Part shown: piece by piece, positions 31,401 to 38,071 of the stretch
How the letters are laid out: each line of letters begins with the position of its first letter
Numbering within the stretch: position 1 is the first letter of the stretch
From: Dehalococcoidales bacterium
GTDB taxonomy: Bacteria > Chloroflexota > Dehalococcoidia > Dehalococcoidales > JAFGLR01
DNA: 44,105 nucleotides
Assembly: GCA_016927955.1 (NCBI GenBank)
Contig: JAFGLR010000164.1
Location: forward strand, 1-44,105
Direction: 5' to 3'
Notes under the pieces: model-generated
Told to the model about the DNA's origin: nothing
Seen by the model: only the letters and a program-made list of their open reading frames with translations
Database searches by the model: none
Program-made: the position numbers and the translations under genes

Positions 31401-32407
31401 TTAGTTGCGGTGCCGCCCTGTGTGGTTACACTGACCGAGCCGCTACTGCCACCGGCAACAATAGCCGTTATCTGAGTATCGGAGTCCACAGTAAAGCTCT
31501 GTGCTGCCGTGCCTCCGAAACTCACCGCAGTCGCTCCGATAAAGCCGGTACCTGTGATTATTATGGAGTCGCCCTGCTTCCCCGATATGGGGTTGAAAGC
31601 GGTAATCGTCGGCCCGGTGACGAAGGTAAAGCCGTCTTTAGTCGCGGTGCCACCCGGTGTAGTTACACTGACCACTCCGCTGCTGCCACTGGCAACAATG
31701 ACGGTTATCTGAGTATCGGAATTAACGATAAAGCTCTGCGCCGCCGTGCCGCCGAAACTCACCGCGTACGCTTCGGTAAAATTTGTGCCTGTAATTATTA
31801 TTGAGTCACCTTGCTTCCCTGACGAGGGATTAAAATCAGTGATGGTTGGCGCCGGAGGCGGGCTGCCGATATTCACACTTCCTGAAGTAACCGTTACGCC
31901 GCTTACAGGTATTGCCCCCTCACCCGAAACCTTCACGTTTGCTAGGTTTATCGGGGTGACAGCATCAATAGCATCCTTAGCGTGGAACGTTATCGTACAG
32001 AGAGTTCCGCTGCCGGTAAGACCCCCGGTCGTTACATTTATCGCCGCACAACCAAAAGCCGTTATCATACCGCTGGTTTGAGCACCGGGAGTAAAGTAGG
32101 TAAAACCACCGTGAGTGGTAGCAAAGTTCTTTAAAAATGTACCTTCGGTAACACTCACATAATCGATTTTAGTGGCGTCATAGCTTAAATCGGCCTGCCA
32201 GCCCAGGAAAGGAGTCGTCGTATCGATAGTAATATCCACCGTGAAGGTAGCCCCATTGGCAACGGACTGGGCGGCTGGTGAAATGCTTACGGTGCATGAA
32301 CTGGCGGCAACCCCATTCACTGGAAACGCCAGTAGACTAACCAGTAAGCAAATAATAAGTCCGACACTGAAGACCGGTTTTATCTTTATAATTCTTTTAT
32401 TAGACAT
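22454..32407 (-). CDS. giant membrane-anchored scaffold: five cohesin-like domains, about 26 TIG/IPT repeats, internal dockerin, C-terminal TM and cytoplasmic tail
   Basis: Cohesin-like segments begin at VSISPAAQSVANGATFTVDI, RVTAVPSSNTINGGDNVTVEL, ITLTATPSGTSADPGDTFTVNL, ISFTANPSSGTVIAGETITVDL and VTVTVTPSATSVAPDTEFTVEL. Internal dockerin WDVNEDGVCDILDVVSIGNHWGET...DVNRDGMVDVLDVVAIGTHWNQQ. C-terminal TM FIPFPFVPILAGILAIGAVIALAIL. Start set at MSNKRIIKIK. Confidence 0.92.
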   Translation of the reverse strand: MSNKRIIKIKPVFSVGLIICLLVSLLAFPVNGVAASSCTVSISPAAQSVANGATFTVDITIDTTTPFLGWQADLSYDATKIDYVSVTEGTFLKNFATTHGGFTYFTPGAQTSGMITAFGCAAINVTTGGLTGSGTLCTITFHAKDAIDAVTPINLANVKVSGEGAIPVSGVTVTSGSVNIGSPPPAPTITDFNPSSGKQGDSIIITGTNFTEAYAVSFGGTAAQSFIVNSDTQITVIVASGSSGVVSVTTPGGTATKDGFTFVTGPTITAFNPISGKQGDSIIITGTGFIGATAVSFGGTAAQSFTVDSDTQITAIVAGGSSGSVSVTTQGGTATKDGFGFLAAPAIESFAPTSGGNGTTIIITGSGFTGATAVSFGGTAAQSFSADSDTQITAIVAGGSSGSVGVVSPRGTASKNGFTFIPAPTITAYNPASGKQGDSVIITGTNFTGATTVSFGGTAAQNFTVDSDTQITAVVAGGSSGTVNVTTLGGTATNNGFTFLPVPVVSSFSPVTAGSGATVVITGSHFTGATAVSFGGTAAQSLTVNSDTQITAIVGSGSSGQVTVTGAYGTGSKAGFTFAPPSTIASFTPTAAYSGEKVTITGTNLEYVTSVKFGGVNASSFTIDSSTQLTATVGYGASGSVYVSSPGGTATLPGFTYNGLVAGVSIFTPISAHEGDNITIIGNNLDGATEVKFGTDASGVGGVVGTIISNTTSQIIARVGSGASGHVSVKTPLSPNPVVSSGLFTFLPTPNTRVTAVPSSNTINGGDNVTVELKIDTQIPFLGWQGEINFDPARLQCTGIIEGGFLRNYITSMHGSITSMPYYIDNVNGKVTGLSYAGIGVATGLTGEGILCTLSFESFPVTPDTSVTTYVTPINITVAGEGGVKVDTIVTAGNITIQNIRSPDWDVNEDGVCDILDVVSIGNHWGETGSPHWIRDDVNRDGMVDVLDVVAIGTHWNQQVSSTPPTILRFSPSSGKTGDTITIIGTNFIGTSAVSFGGTSATSFHVDTDYQITAVVGAGTSGNVIVTTASGSATKAGFTYVPSLPSITLFSPPSCGTGDTISIAGYNLGNALAVKLGTDASGNGGATATVITNTDTLITATVGSGASGYVAVITADGIATKSGFTFLTTPTITSFNPTSGQQGDSIIITGTGLSGATAVSFGDTAAQSFTVNSATQITAIVGSGSNGVVSVTTPGGNATKDGFSFTGAVTTPSISSFTPTSGGNGTSVTIIGSGFTGATAVSFGGTAAQSFTVNSTTQITATVGSGSSGTVSVTTLGGTATKTGFIYVPGPSITSFSPTTGINGTTVVIAGNNFTEATTVSFGGTAAASFEVNAIDQITAVVGEGSSGTVSVTTPGGTATATGFTYLAPRSDITLTATPSGTSADPGDTFTVNLDLNTSVAFLGWQSDILFDPTKLTCTAAEQGTWFSDFVTGRGGNYFPVQAMIDNATGKVSLGGSSLGISTGQTGQGTLCTLTFEVKTGATGDTIIKPTNVKISDEQAAQIINATVVTATVSTGAVPVPTIMSFSPTSGQLGDSIVISGTGLIGATAVSFGGTPAQSFTVNSATQITAVLGGGSSGTVSVTTSGGTGTKTGFTYIANPNAPAPTITSFTPTSGGSGDSIVITGTNLTGTTMVSFGGTAAATFSVNSNTQITAVLGNGSSGAITVETSGGISAKDGFTYSSPATAPAITSVINKLGSKSGGNGTKITIFGLHFTGVTGVSIGGIAAASYTFNCDSQITAVVGNGTTGDVRVTTNNGIGVLPGFAFIPAPSITSFTPTNGSSGTTLVITGTNLIGATGVTVGSTVVASFNIDSATQITAILGNGSSGPVSVETPGGIASKEGFTYSVTATAPVITAISPSSGQYNDTITISGSNLAGATTVKIGSKLSGESGTAATITNNTDTQIVAVLNGTGTGSCVAVTTAAGTATKTGFSFIPLSITTFSPAYGDAVDQITITGTDLDNVNSVTFGSAAGTIVSKTDTQIIATVGNGHSGAITISTADSRSYSLGSLQGGFAFVPSGANISFTANPSSGTVIAGETITVDLKVDFVGSTKRFLGWRGNVDFDATKLQYTGITEGSFLKDYITSHGGTWQAYNPVVDNTNGHITGISYAGLGVPTGLNGAGTLCTLTFTVKSGVTGGTSITPVDVFLSDDHGTPGPYKISPATLTAGSITIEAGAVPEITSFTPTSGTTGTTVTITGSNFTDITAVKFGGTAAQSFTVDSDIQITAIIGLGSSGDISVTNPSGTGTKSGFTFTAAAPAITSFTPTSATYNNTVVINGTNFTGASVVTFGTTEAKSFTVDSSTKITAVVGRGSSGSVSVTTPDGGTGTKDGFTFTTTATAPSITSFSPTTANIGNTVTITGTNFTGATSVSFGTTLATSFTVNSSSQITAVVGKGSTGTVSVGGPMGTATKGGFIFSGTASGPVVTSFTPSSGGTGTTITINGKNFTGATTVKFGGISSSSKDVVSDTQITAVVGSGATGDILVTTPNGTAVKSGFTYYPEPVISSVSPTTAAKGTTVIISGEYFENVSSVKFGGTAAASFVVNSTTNITAIVDTGSSGSVSVTTPGGTGTFAGFTFLSPRSDVTVTVTPSATSVAPDTEFTVELILSTTPFILGWQTDISFDATKLEYISLTADTWLKEYIDSEDGTWLTPSTPVIDNTNGKVTGISYAGAGVSIGLSGTGTLATLKFKTKTGVTGSTNIELSNFKVSTDTSESIINATVNNGNITISSTAPNITSFSPTSGKTGDTIVITGTNFTGATAVSFGGTAAASFTVDSATQITAILSTGSSGTVSVTTPNGTATKDGFTFNAAAPTITSFSPTSGKTGDTIVITGTNFTGATNVKLGGTAATSFTVNSGTQITAIVGNGTSGNVSVTTPGGTATLAGFTFNSTSNTGAPTITSFSPTSGKTGDTIVITGTNFTGATNVKFGGTAATSFTVNSGTQITAIVGNGTSGNVSVTTPGGTATLAGFIFSDSSNPSMTQTTTTGNSTGVNTNDQGNNNDNNNNNTAQTPVVFDISSKVSTTGVATENIILTEVQDGEGAIAVRIEIKKGTQMLDKYGDPLKTISISRASLSKSSSGDIIPVSTYDLAPDGSQFSTPISITVVYDPDTLPKGAVEKNLKVIYYSTENSSWEKISSQVDTEKKLIMWTTDHFSIFTIVSDASFALSRFIPFPFVPILAGILAIGAVIALAILKRQKIAFTYNAWRKRSQHTTASDILMEESESTVVNGYKAEVVNDEAVNIAGYISAGGYEEQLVRTIEIDRGNVKCNEIGIVLGRDPVKATYDAPTRIKLGYDPGAGSDNLIKISIIKKNSGGE
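29533..29698 (-). other. internal type I dockerin module within the giant scaffold
   Basis: Two DxNxDGxxDxxD loops separated by IGNHWGETGSPHWIRD. Confidence 0.88.
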
Positions 32408-32445
32408 TGCCACTCCTCTCTGTTTTCCGGAATGTTCCACGTTAT

Positions 32446-34017
32446 TTATCTGACTGGTCTTTTCGGCAAAGTTCTACGTCGATTTTTCGACTTATTCCGT
32501 CTGACAATTATTATTAGAATTATTCCGAAAACCGCCACGCCGCCGATTATCCCTGCTACCAGGCCCCAGTTCGTCCCCGAAGAAATGGATGAGATGCCGG
32601 TCGTATCTTCGTCCGTGAACGGGTTATTTGTGCTGTTACCGTTGGTAGAACTGTCTGAAGTATGGTCTCCTCCCAACCCGATGACCGTTCCGGTCAGGTC
32701 AAGTACTTGCACGTCGAAGCTGATAGTGCCCGTGGCAATGTTTCTCGTGAGGTTGGGCATTATCCATTTAGTACCGTTGTAATATGCCAGGATAAGCCTA
32801 TCCAGGGTAAAGTCTTTTACCTCTTCCGGCGTATAATGTACGGTTACATGAGCAGTACCCTGGGTCAAACCGGGCGCTCTCACATCCACGTATTTGATAG
32901 CGGTCTTTCCGGTACCGCCCTGGGTAACAGGGGCGCTGAACGGTACACCGGTGCCCGGGTCTCCCGAATATCTGCCAATAATAACCGCTCCGAAACCGGC
33001 GGCCCCTCTTAACTCTACCTCTACTCCTGCTTTTTCAATCGCATCGACGTAAAAATTGGCGCCGTCTTCTTCAAAATCATAATCCACCACTACGAGACTG
33101 TCCGGGTCCATTCCGGGCAGTACCAAATTCACCCCGAAGGCGGTCGTAGGAGTCTCAGTTACTATTATCTTATCCGTCCTTGTATCAATAACCGTTGCCA
33201 CGCCCGTTATAATACTCGATTCATATATGTACTCACCGGCAGGAAGACCCGTGGCCGGACCGGGATGGGCAATAAATGTACGTTCAAAACTGGGAATAAG
33301 TGAGGGGTTCTCTAACAATATCTCCGCCTGGGCTACCGTATTACCAGTTATGTCTTTCACAACCACTCTGTTGAAAACACTTTCGCCTTTAATCCTCGTG
33401 ATACCGGTGTTCAACAACGTGGTCTGTATTTCCAAAGGTTTACCGGTTATCGCACCGGTAACTGCCAGGTTTACGATCTGACCGGCTGGATTATGCTTGG
33501 TACTGCCTACTTTTAAAATAATCGGGATATCTATAGCTATGATTGCGGCGGCTCCCTGTCCCGTCCCGTAAGGATTGCTGAATATACTTAATAAGGCGTA
33601 TTTTTCCCCCTCGGTTGCGTCAGCCGGTACGTTTATGGCGAAGTTTATTTTTACCTGCTCGCCCGGTTCAATACGGAAGGTAGCAGGAGTGACATTCGAA
33701 ATATATGTCCTGGCACTGAACGGGGTATCGTCTTGCGGTTCCAGTTCTGTCGTTACCCCTTGCCGGGTCTGTCCCAATCCCTTGACCACCACATTCATAT
33801 CCATGATGCTTGCCGTCGGGTCGCTGGTAAAGGTTATCGTTTTATTAAGTGTCTCTCCGGGAGTAACAAATAAGTCATCCGAGTAATCGATTTTAGCCGG
33901 TTCCACAGTGAAAGCGTTATCGGCTAACACTCTTGTACTGTTGAAATTTACGAATCCTGCAGCTATTATTACAATGGCAACTAAATAAACTAGAAAGCGG
34001 GATATTCTCAATTCCAT
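32446..34017 (-). CDS. membrane-anchored surface protein with DUF916-like beta-sandwich N-terminus
   Basis: Signal peptide, FTVEPAKIDYSDDLFVTPGETLNKTITFTSD, C-terminal TM WGLVAGIIGGVAVFGIILIIIV followed by a basic tail. Confidence 0.7.
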   Translation of the reverse strand: MELRISRFLVYLVAIVIIAAGFVNFNSTRVLADNAFTVEPAKIDYSDDLFVTPGETLNKTITFTSDPTASIMDMNVVVKGLGQTRQGVTTELEPQDDTPFSARTYISNVTPATFRIEPGEQVKINFAINVPADATEGEKYALLSIFSNPYGTGQGAAAIIAIDIPIILKVGSTKHNPAGQIVNLAVTGAITGKPLEIQTTLLNTGITRIKGESVFNRVVVKDITGNTVAQAEILLENPSLIPSFERTFIAHPGPATGLPAGEYIYESSIITGVATVIDTRTDKIIVTETPTTAFGVNLVLPGMDPDSLVVVDYDFEEDGANFYVDAIEKAGVEVELRGAAGFGAVIIGRYSGDPGTGVPFSAPVTQGGTGKTAIKYVDVRAPGLTQGTAHVTVHYTPEEVKDFTLDRLILAYYNGTKWIMPNLTRNIATGTISFDVQVLDLTGTVIGLGGDHTSDSSTNGNSTNNPFTDEDTTGISSISSGTNWGLVAGIIGGVAVFGIILIIIVRRNKSKNRRRTLPKRPVR

Positions 34018-34040
34018 ACCCTATAATTATTTTTTCTTTT

Positions 34041-34070
34041 AAGGGGGGTGATTATTAAGTCACCCCCCTT
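34041..34070 (-). other. perfect 11-bp inverted repeat (intercistronic stem-loop)
   Basis: AAGGGGGGTGA(34041-34051)/TCACCCCCCTT(34060-34070) with an 8-nt loop, no downstream T-tract on the minus strand. Confidence 0.7.
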
Positions 34071-34113
34071 TGGACATTAATAAGCGTCCTTAGTCTATTT
34101 ATTTCTACGAGGT

Positions 34114-36126
34114 CTAGTAATTAATGGTTGAAGCCGTGAAAGTAACCGTGATCTTGTAGTATGAATCTTTTGTATATGGGTCGGTCCAAAGAACCGGTTG
34201 AGTAAACATCAGGTTGACATCCTGACCGCCGGTGCAGTAATCTTGCCCGAATGGAGTGCCGGTTGCGATTTCTTGGTCGCTTCCATTGAGGATAATTCCA
34301 TTGATTTTCAGCGGGTTGGCAAGCTTAACGCTGGTATCGTAGAGAGTACCGGTATATTTGGTCATGAAGCCGTTATTGGTACCCCTGGCAGTTACCTTCC
34401 AGTCGGTGTTCGAGAAGATAGTCATGGCGCGCATAGCCGAGTTGTTCATGGAAGGCTGTAGGTCCCAGCAGCAGACATCCCAAGGAGCAACGAAGGTAAG
34501 AACCGGAGCGAGGGTTGCCGGAATATCTAACTGGTCCACCTGGTCCGCCGGTTGAGCTATCGGGAGGTCGCAGCTGCCGATAATTAACGTGACAACAGCG
34601 TTGGTACCCGGCAGGACATTCGCCATCGGGTCGCCATCCGGCCCGACGAAAATCGGGTTACTAACGTACAGGATGGTATCAACGCCGGCTAAAAGCTGTT
34701 CCTGGGTTGAGGAATCATCGACGGACATGAAGGTTACGACAGCTAAAACGTCACCGACGTCTTGCGGGTCGTATGCCGGGTAGGTTCCCGTGCCATGGTC
34801 GCCGCCTATGAGAGCATAGGCAATCGTGAGAGCACCGGGCTGAGCATCGATGTTCGAGTATATTTCCAAACCTTCTGTAGCGGCAAAATCGGCAAATCCG
34901 TTACCTATTTTAACGCTGTCAGCAACGTATTGGACTTTTTCAGGGTCATAGTTGATGGTCGCCTGCCAACCGCGGATCGTAGCTGCTGTGTCATCGAGGT
35001 TTGCTTCGACCTGGATTTCGAACATATCACCGGTCGGTTTGGCTGCCTGGGTTACGGGAGTGAGAGCGATGTTGCCTGACGGGGCAAAATACTCAAAGGC
35101 CTGAGCTACCGTAGCACTGCCGCCGTAAGTCGTCACTTCTACATCGTTGACACCGATGGGAGTACCGGCAGCTACTATAGCCTGGACGGAAGTATCGGAA
35201 TAGCCCGGGACGACGGCTGCCGGGGTGACTCCGACTTTAATACTCTGGACGTTATTCGGGACAGTGAGAAAACCGGAGCCGGTGACGGTGATAACCGTAT
35301 TGGTGGTGCCGAAAGCGGGGTCAACCGCGGTAGCGGTCGGAGCGGCGACAAAGGTAAAGCCGGCTTTGGTCGCTGTGCCGCCGGGATTTTCTACGGATAC
35401 TGAGCCGGAAGCGCCGGCACCGACGGTGGCCACAATCTGGGTGGCGGTGTTGGAAACGATGGTACCGGCAATGCCGCCGAAGGTTACAGCGGAAGCACTG
35501 CTCAGGTTGGTACCGGTAATGGTGATGTTAACACCGTTACCGCCGAAAGCTGGGGTGAAGCCGGTGATGGCGGGTGAAGGCCAGACGACATTGGCTGCAC
35601 CATTAACGAGTACCGTGCCGGGAATAGTGACAGCATTCTGGTCGGACAATTTGCTGGCCGGAGGGGCAGCGAAAGTTATTGGGCTGTTCGTCGGTGTAGC
35701 ACCCGGATTCACGGTGAAAGACATCACAGCCAGTGTGCCGTTGCCGGTAGCACCACCGGTCGGGCCGCCGGTCTGGGCGATGGCGAAAGCATCGATTATA
35801 CCGGGAGTCGAAGAATCGCCGGGATTGAAGTAGGTATTGCCGGTGCCGGCATAATCCTTAATGAAAGTGCCTTCGGAAACCGAGTTGAAGGTCAGGACGG
35901 CCGTGTCGTAGTTTATGGTGAACTGGCAACCGCGGACCTGGTAATCGGTATCTACATTAATGTTTACGCTAAAGGTCTGGCCGGGATTTACGGTGGCCGG
36001 TGCTTCCATGGTAACGCTTGAATAGCTGTCGGCAGCCGCAACGGCGGAAACAGGTATCAGGCTGACCAGGGCTACTGCGGGCAGCACCAACCCTACCACC
36101 TTTTTGATTAGTTTACCTAAATTCAC
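34114..36126 (-). CDS. secreted protein with two cohesin-like domains and TIG repeats
   Basis: SSVTMEAPATVNPGQTFSVNINVDTDYQVRGCQFTINYDTAVLTFNSVSEGTFIKDY and GNIALTPVTQAAKPTGDMFEIQVEANLDDTAATIRGWQATINYDPEKVQYV are cohesin-like; TIG units ITGFTPAFGGNGVNITITGTNL. Confidence 0.82.
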   Translation of the reverse strand: MNLGKLIKKVVGLVLPAVALVSLIPVSAVAAADSYSSVTMEAPATVNPGQTFSVNINVDTDYQVRGCQFTINYDTAVLTFNSVSEGTFIKDYAGTGNTYFNPGDSSTPGIIDAFAIAQTGGPTGGATGNGTLAVMSFTVNPGATPTNSPITFAAPPASKLSDQNAVTIPGTVLVNGAANVVWPSPAITGFTPAFGGNGVNITITGTNLSSASAVTFGGIAGTIVSNTATQIVATVGAGASGSVSVENPGGTATKAGFTFVAAPTATAVDPAFGTTNTVITVTGSGFLTVPNNVQSIKVGVTPAAVVPGYSDTSVQAIVAAGTPIGVNDVEVTTYGGSATVAQAFEYFAPSGNIALTPVTQAAKPTGDMFEIQVEANLDDTAATIRGWQATINYDPEKVQYVADSVKIGNGFADFAATEGLEIYSNIDAQPGALTIAYALIGGDHGTGTYPAYDPQDVGDVLAVVTFMSVDDSSTQEQLLAGVDTILYVSNPIFVGPDGDPMANVLPGTNAVVTLIIGSCDLPIAQPADQVDQLDIPATLAPVLTFVAPWDVCCWDLQPSMNNSAMRAMTIFSNTDWKVTARGTNNGFMTKYTGTLYDTSVKLANPLKINGIILNGSDQEIATGTPFGQDYCTGGQDVNLMFTQPVLWTDPYTKDSYYKITVTFTASTINY

Positions 36127-36182
36127 GTTTTTCCTCCATTTATTTTGCTGTACTTTTACTTATTTCGTTACTATTAGCGGAA

Positions 36183-37361
36183 TTACCATTCATTGGCCGG
36201 GGTCGTGTAGGTGATGTTCCACCACAGACCGACGGAAACGACATCGTTGATATCGATACTGCCGTCGCGGTTGACATCTTTGGTGATAACGTAGCCTTGT
36301 TGGCCGGTGCTTTTGTTCCAGGACAGACCGATGCTTACGATATCGTTGATATCGACAGTACTGCTGGCATCAACATCCTGGCGGGGGTTAACCATGACGA
36401 AGCCCTGGTCTTTAACGGTGTTCTGACCGGCATCGCTGTACAGGTAATCACGGAAAGCCGCGCCGTAAGCGCCGAGATTGGGAGTAACACCGTTGGCGAC
36501 GAGGTAAAGATACCGGGAGATAGCATAGGTCCCCCTGGTAACGTTCTGGTCGGTCGGAACAACCGCCGGAGCCGCATCATTAGCTTTGACGGGTATGGCT
36601 CTTACGTCGCCGCTGATGCTGCCGAGATAACCGACACCGATGTATCCGATAGAGCCAACAGCGGTGGCATTAACATCGGCAACCACCTCCGCATTGGAGT
36701 CTTTCCTGGTGTAACCAGCGGTAGCGTATAGAGGACCGAGATATGCCTCTTCAGCTGCTTCATTCATAGCACACTTGGATACGATGGTATCGCGGGTGCC
36801 GGAACCGATAATCCTGGCGATAGGAAAGATGTCGGTAGCGGGCCAGGCCGCATTGATATCGCTCCATTTTGTATAGATACCTTCGTAGATGTCGCCGATT
36901 ACAGTAGTAGTCAGGGCGTCGATAGCCGATAGGGAGCCGTCATCGTGGATGATGACGCAAACACCGTCACGAGCGACGACATCGTTTCTAATATCGGGGT
37001 AGGAGCTTTTCTTATTGCTGGAGCACATACCGAGATTCGCATCTCCCTGCGTTACGGCATAGGCGCCGTGGCCGGAGCCGCCGGAGTAGAGCTGGGCAAT
37101 GCAGCCCGAGCCGCCGGCACTGGCCTGGAAAGGACCCACCGCCTGCACCTGTCCGACCGTGGTCACACCAAGGGAGGCTGCGACTATGGGATACAGCGTG
37201 GTGGAGCCGGCGATTCTCAAATTCGAGCTAGAATCCCATGCATCTAGATAGTCATCGGCAGCTAATACCGGAAGAGCAGCGGTTACCAGGGCAGTAGCTG
37301 CTAATACGATACTAACAGCTCTGACGCTGAATTTTGATTTCAAGAACCTCTTGAAGTTCAC
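36183..37361 (-). CDS. secreted PstS-like binding protein with a C-terminal dockerin
   Basis: LRIAGSTTLYPIVAASLG, ASAGGSGCIAQLYSGG, ARIIGSGTRDTIVSKCAMNE, SIGYIGVGYLG (PstS-like), then DVDASSTVDINDIVSIGLSWNKSTGQQGYVITKDVNRDGSIDINDVVSVGLWWN (dockerin, ~36183-36389). No lipobox. Confidence 0.92.
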   Translation of the reverse strand: MNFKRFLKSKFSVRAVSIVLAATALVTAALPVLAADDYLDAWDSSSNLRIAGSTTLYPIVAASLGVTTVGQVQAVGPFQASAGGSGCIAQLYSGGSGHGAYAVTQGDANLGMCSSNKKSSYPDIRNDVVARDGVCVIIHDDGSLSAIDALTTTVIGDIYEGIYTKWSDINAAWPATDIFPIARIIGSGTRDTIVSKCAMNEAAEEAYLGPLYATAGYTRKDSNAEVVADVNATAVGSIGYIGVGYLGSISGDVRAIPVKANDAAPAVVPTDQNVTRGTYAISRYLYLVANGVTPNLGAYGAAFRDYLYSDAGQNTVKDQGFVMVNPRQDVDASSTVDINDIVSIGLSWNKSTGQQGYVITKDVNRDGSIDINDVVSVGLWWNITYTTPANEW

Positions 37362-37537
37362 TTTATTTTTTTCTCCTTAAATTTTATTAATTCGGATTAC
37401 GATACTAGATGTTATTGTTAAGGCGATTATATTTTGTCCTCGGCTTATCGTTAGCTTCCCGGCGGCCCACCTCCTGTTTTTTGAGTTAGCATACCCGAGG
37501 TTGACACGATGATATTACGGGAGTAGAATAAATTTAA

Positions 37538-37609
37538 CGCTCGGGTTCGACCTGAGCTGGAGGGAAGTCTTGTGGAAACGAGCCGCTGTGTGACTTCCCT
37601 CTGCTTTTT
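37538..37609 (-). ncRNA. conserved structured leader element, copy 2 (candidate cis-regulatory RNA)
   Basis: Minus strand AAAGCAGAGGGAAGTCACACAGCGGCTCGTTTCCACAAGACTTCCCTCCAGCTCAGGTCGAACCCGAGCG, with perfect stem GAGGGAAGTC/GACTTCCCTC and a second hairpin GCTCAGGT/ACCCGAGC. Confidence 0.5.
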
Positions 37610-37796
37610 ATGCCAAGCTACTATTTTCTTTCTTAAACAAGTTGATTTGTTTGAGGTATAGAAATATCGTCTGACCATGACTCAGGGTTGTCTTTCGGCT
37701 AGATACTTCCATTTTCCGTTTCCCATCCCTTTCCGTTTATTTTCACTCAGCCAAGTTTAGTTGTATCTCTTGAGCAACCAGTTACAATAGTAACAG

Positions 37797-37829
37797 ACCG
37801 ATGTTAGGGTTATTTTAGGGAAATGTTAT
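37797..37829 (-). promoter_or_regulatory. putative Pho-box-like repeats, three 11-bp units
   Basis: Minus strand ATAACATTTCC|CTAAAATAACC|CTAACATCGGT. Confidence 0.35.
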
Positions 37830-38071
37830 AATTTGATTAATTTTTATGCATATTTTAAGGTATTATTTAGATTCAGTATTTACATAAAATCGTTAAAACT
37901 TGTCATAATATGTTATTTTTCACTTTTAGTACTGAAGTAACTGAAACTGATTGCTTCCTTATATATATACTAAGGTAAGGGTACGGTCTCGTAATCGTAA
38001 CTTGCAGACGTAAATACCGGTCGACCGGCCGGGTAATTTGCACCATTACGGTTGGAGTTCGGCAGCTGGTT

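Noticed and set aside
23459-32081. Many plus-strand ORFs of 60-220 aa opposite the giant scaffold gene (for example 23529-24071, 24927-25598)
   Set aside because: They are antisense shadows of the repetitive TIG-coding sequence, sharing a repeated VPLPTIAVIWVPELTVKLVAAVPPNLT pattern that is just the reverse complement of the TIG repeat.
22454-32407. CRISPR-like repetitive appearance
   Set aside because: Repeats are in frame, diverged and encode TIG domains; no short identical repeats with unique spacers.
8927-37361. Classical cellulosome
   Set aside because: No glycoside hydrolase, carbohydrate esterase or recognisable cellulose-binding module among the dockerin proteins.
37451-37678. Minus-strand 75-aa ORF over leader copy 2
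   Set aside because: No RBS or family signal; nucleotide conservation with 11981-12054 fits an RNA element better than protein coding.
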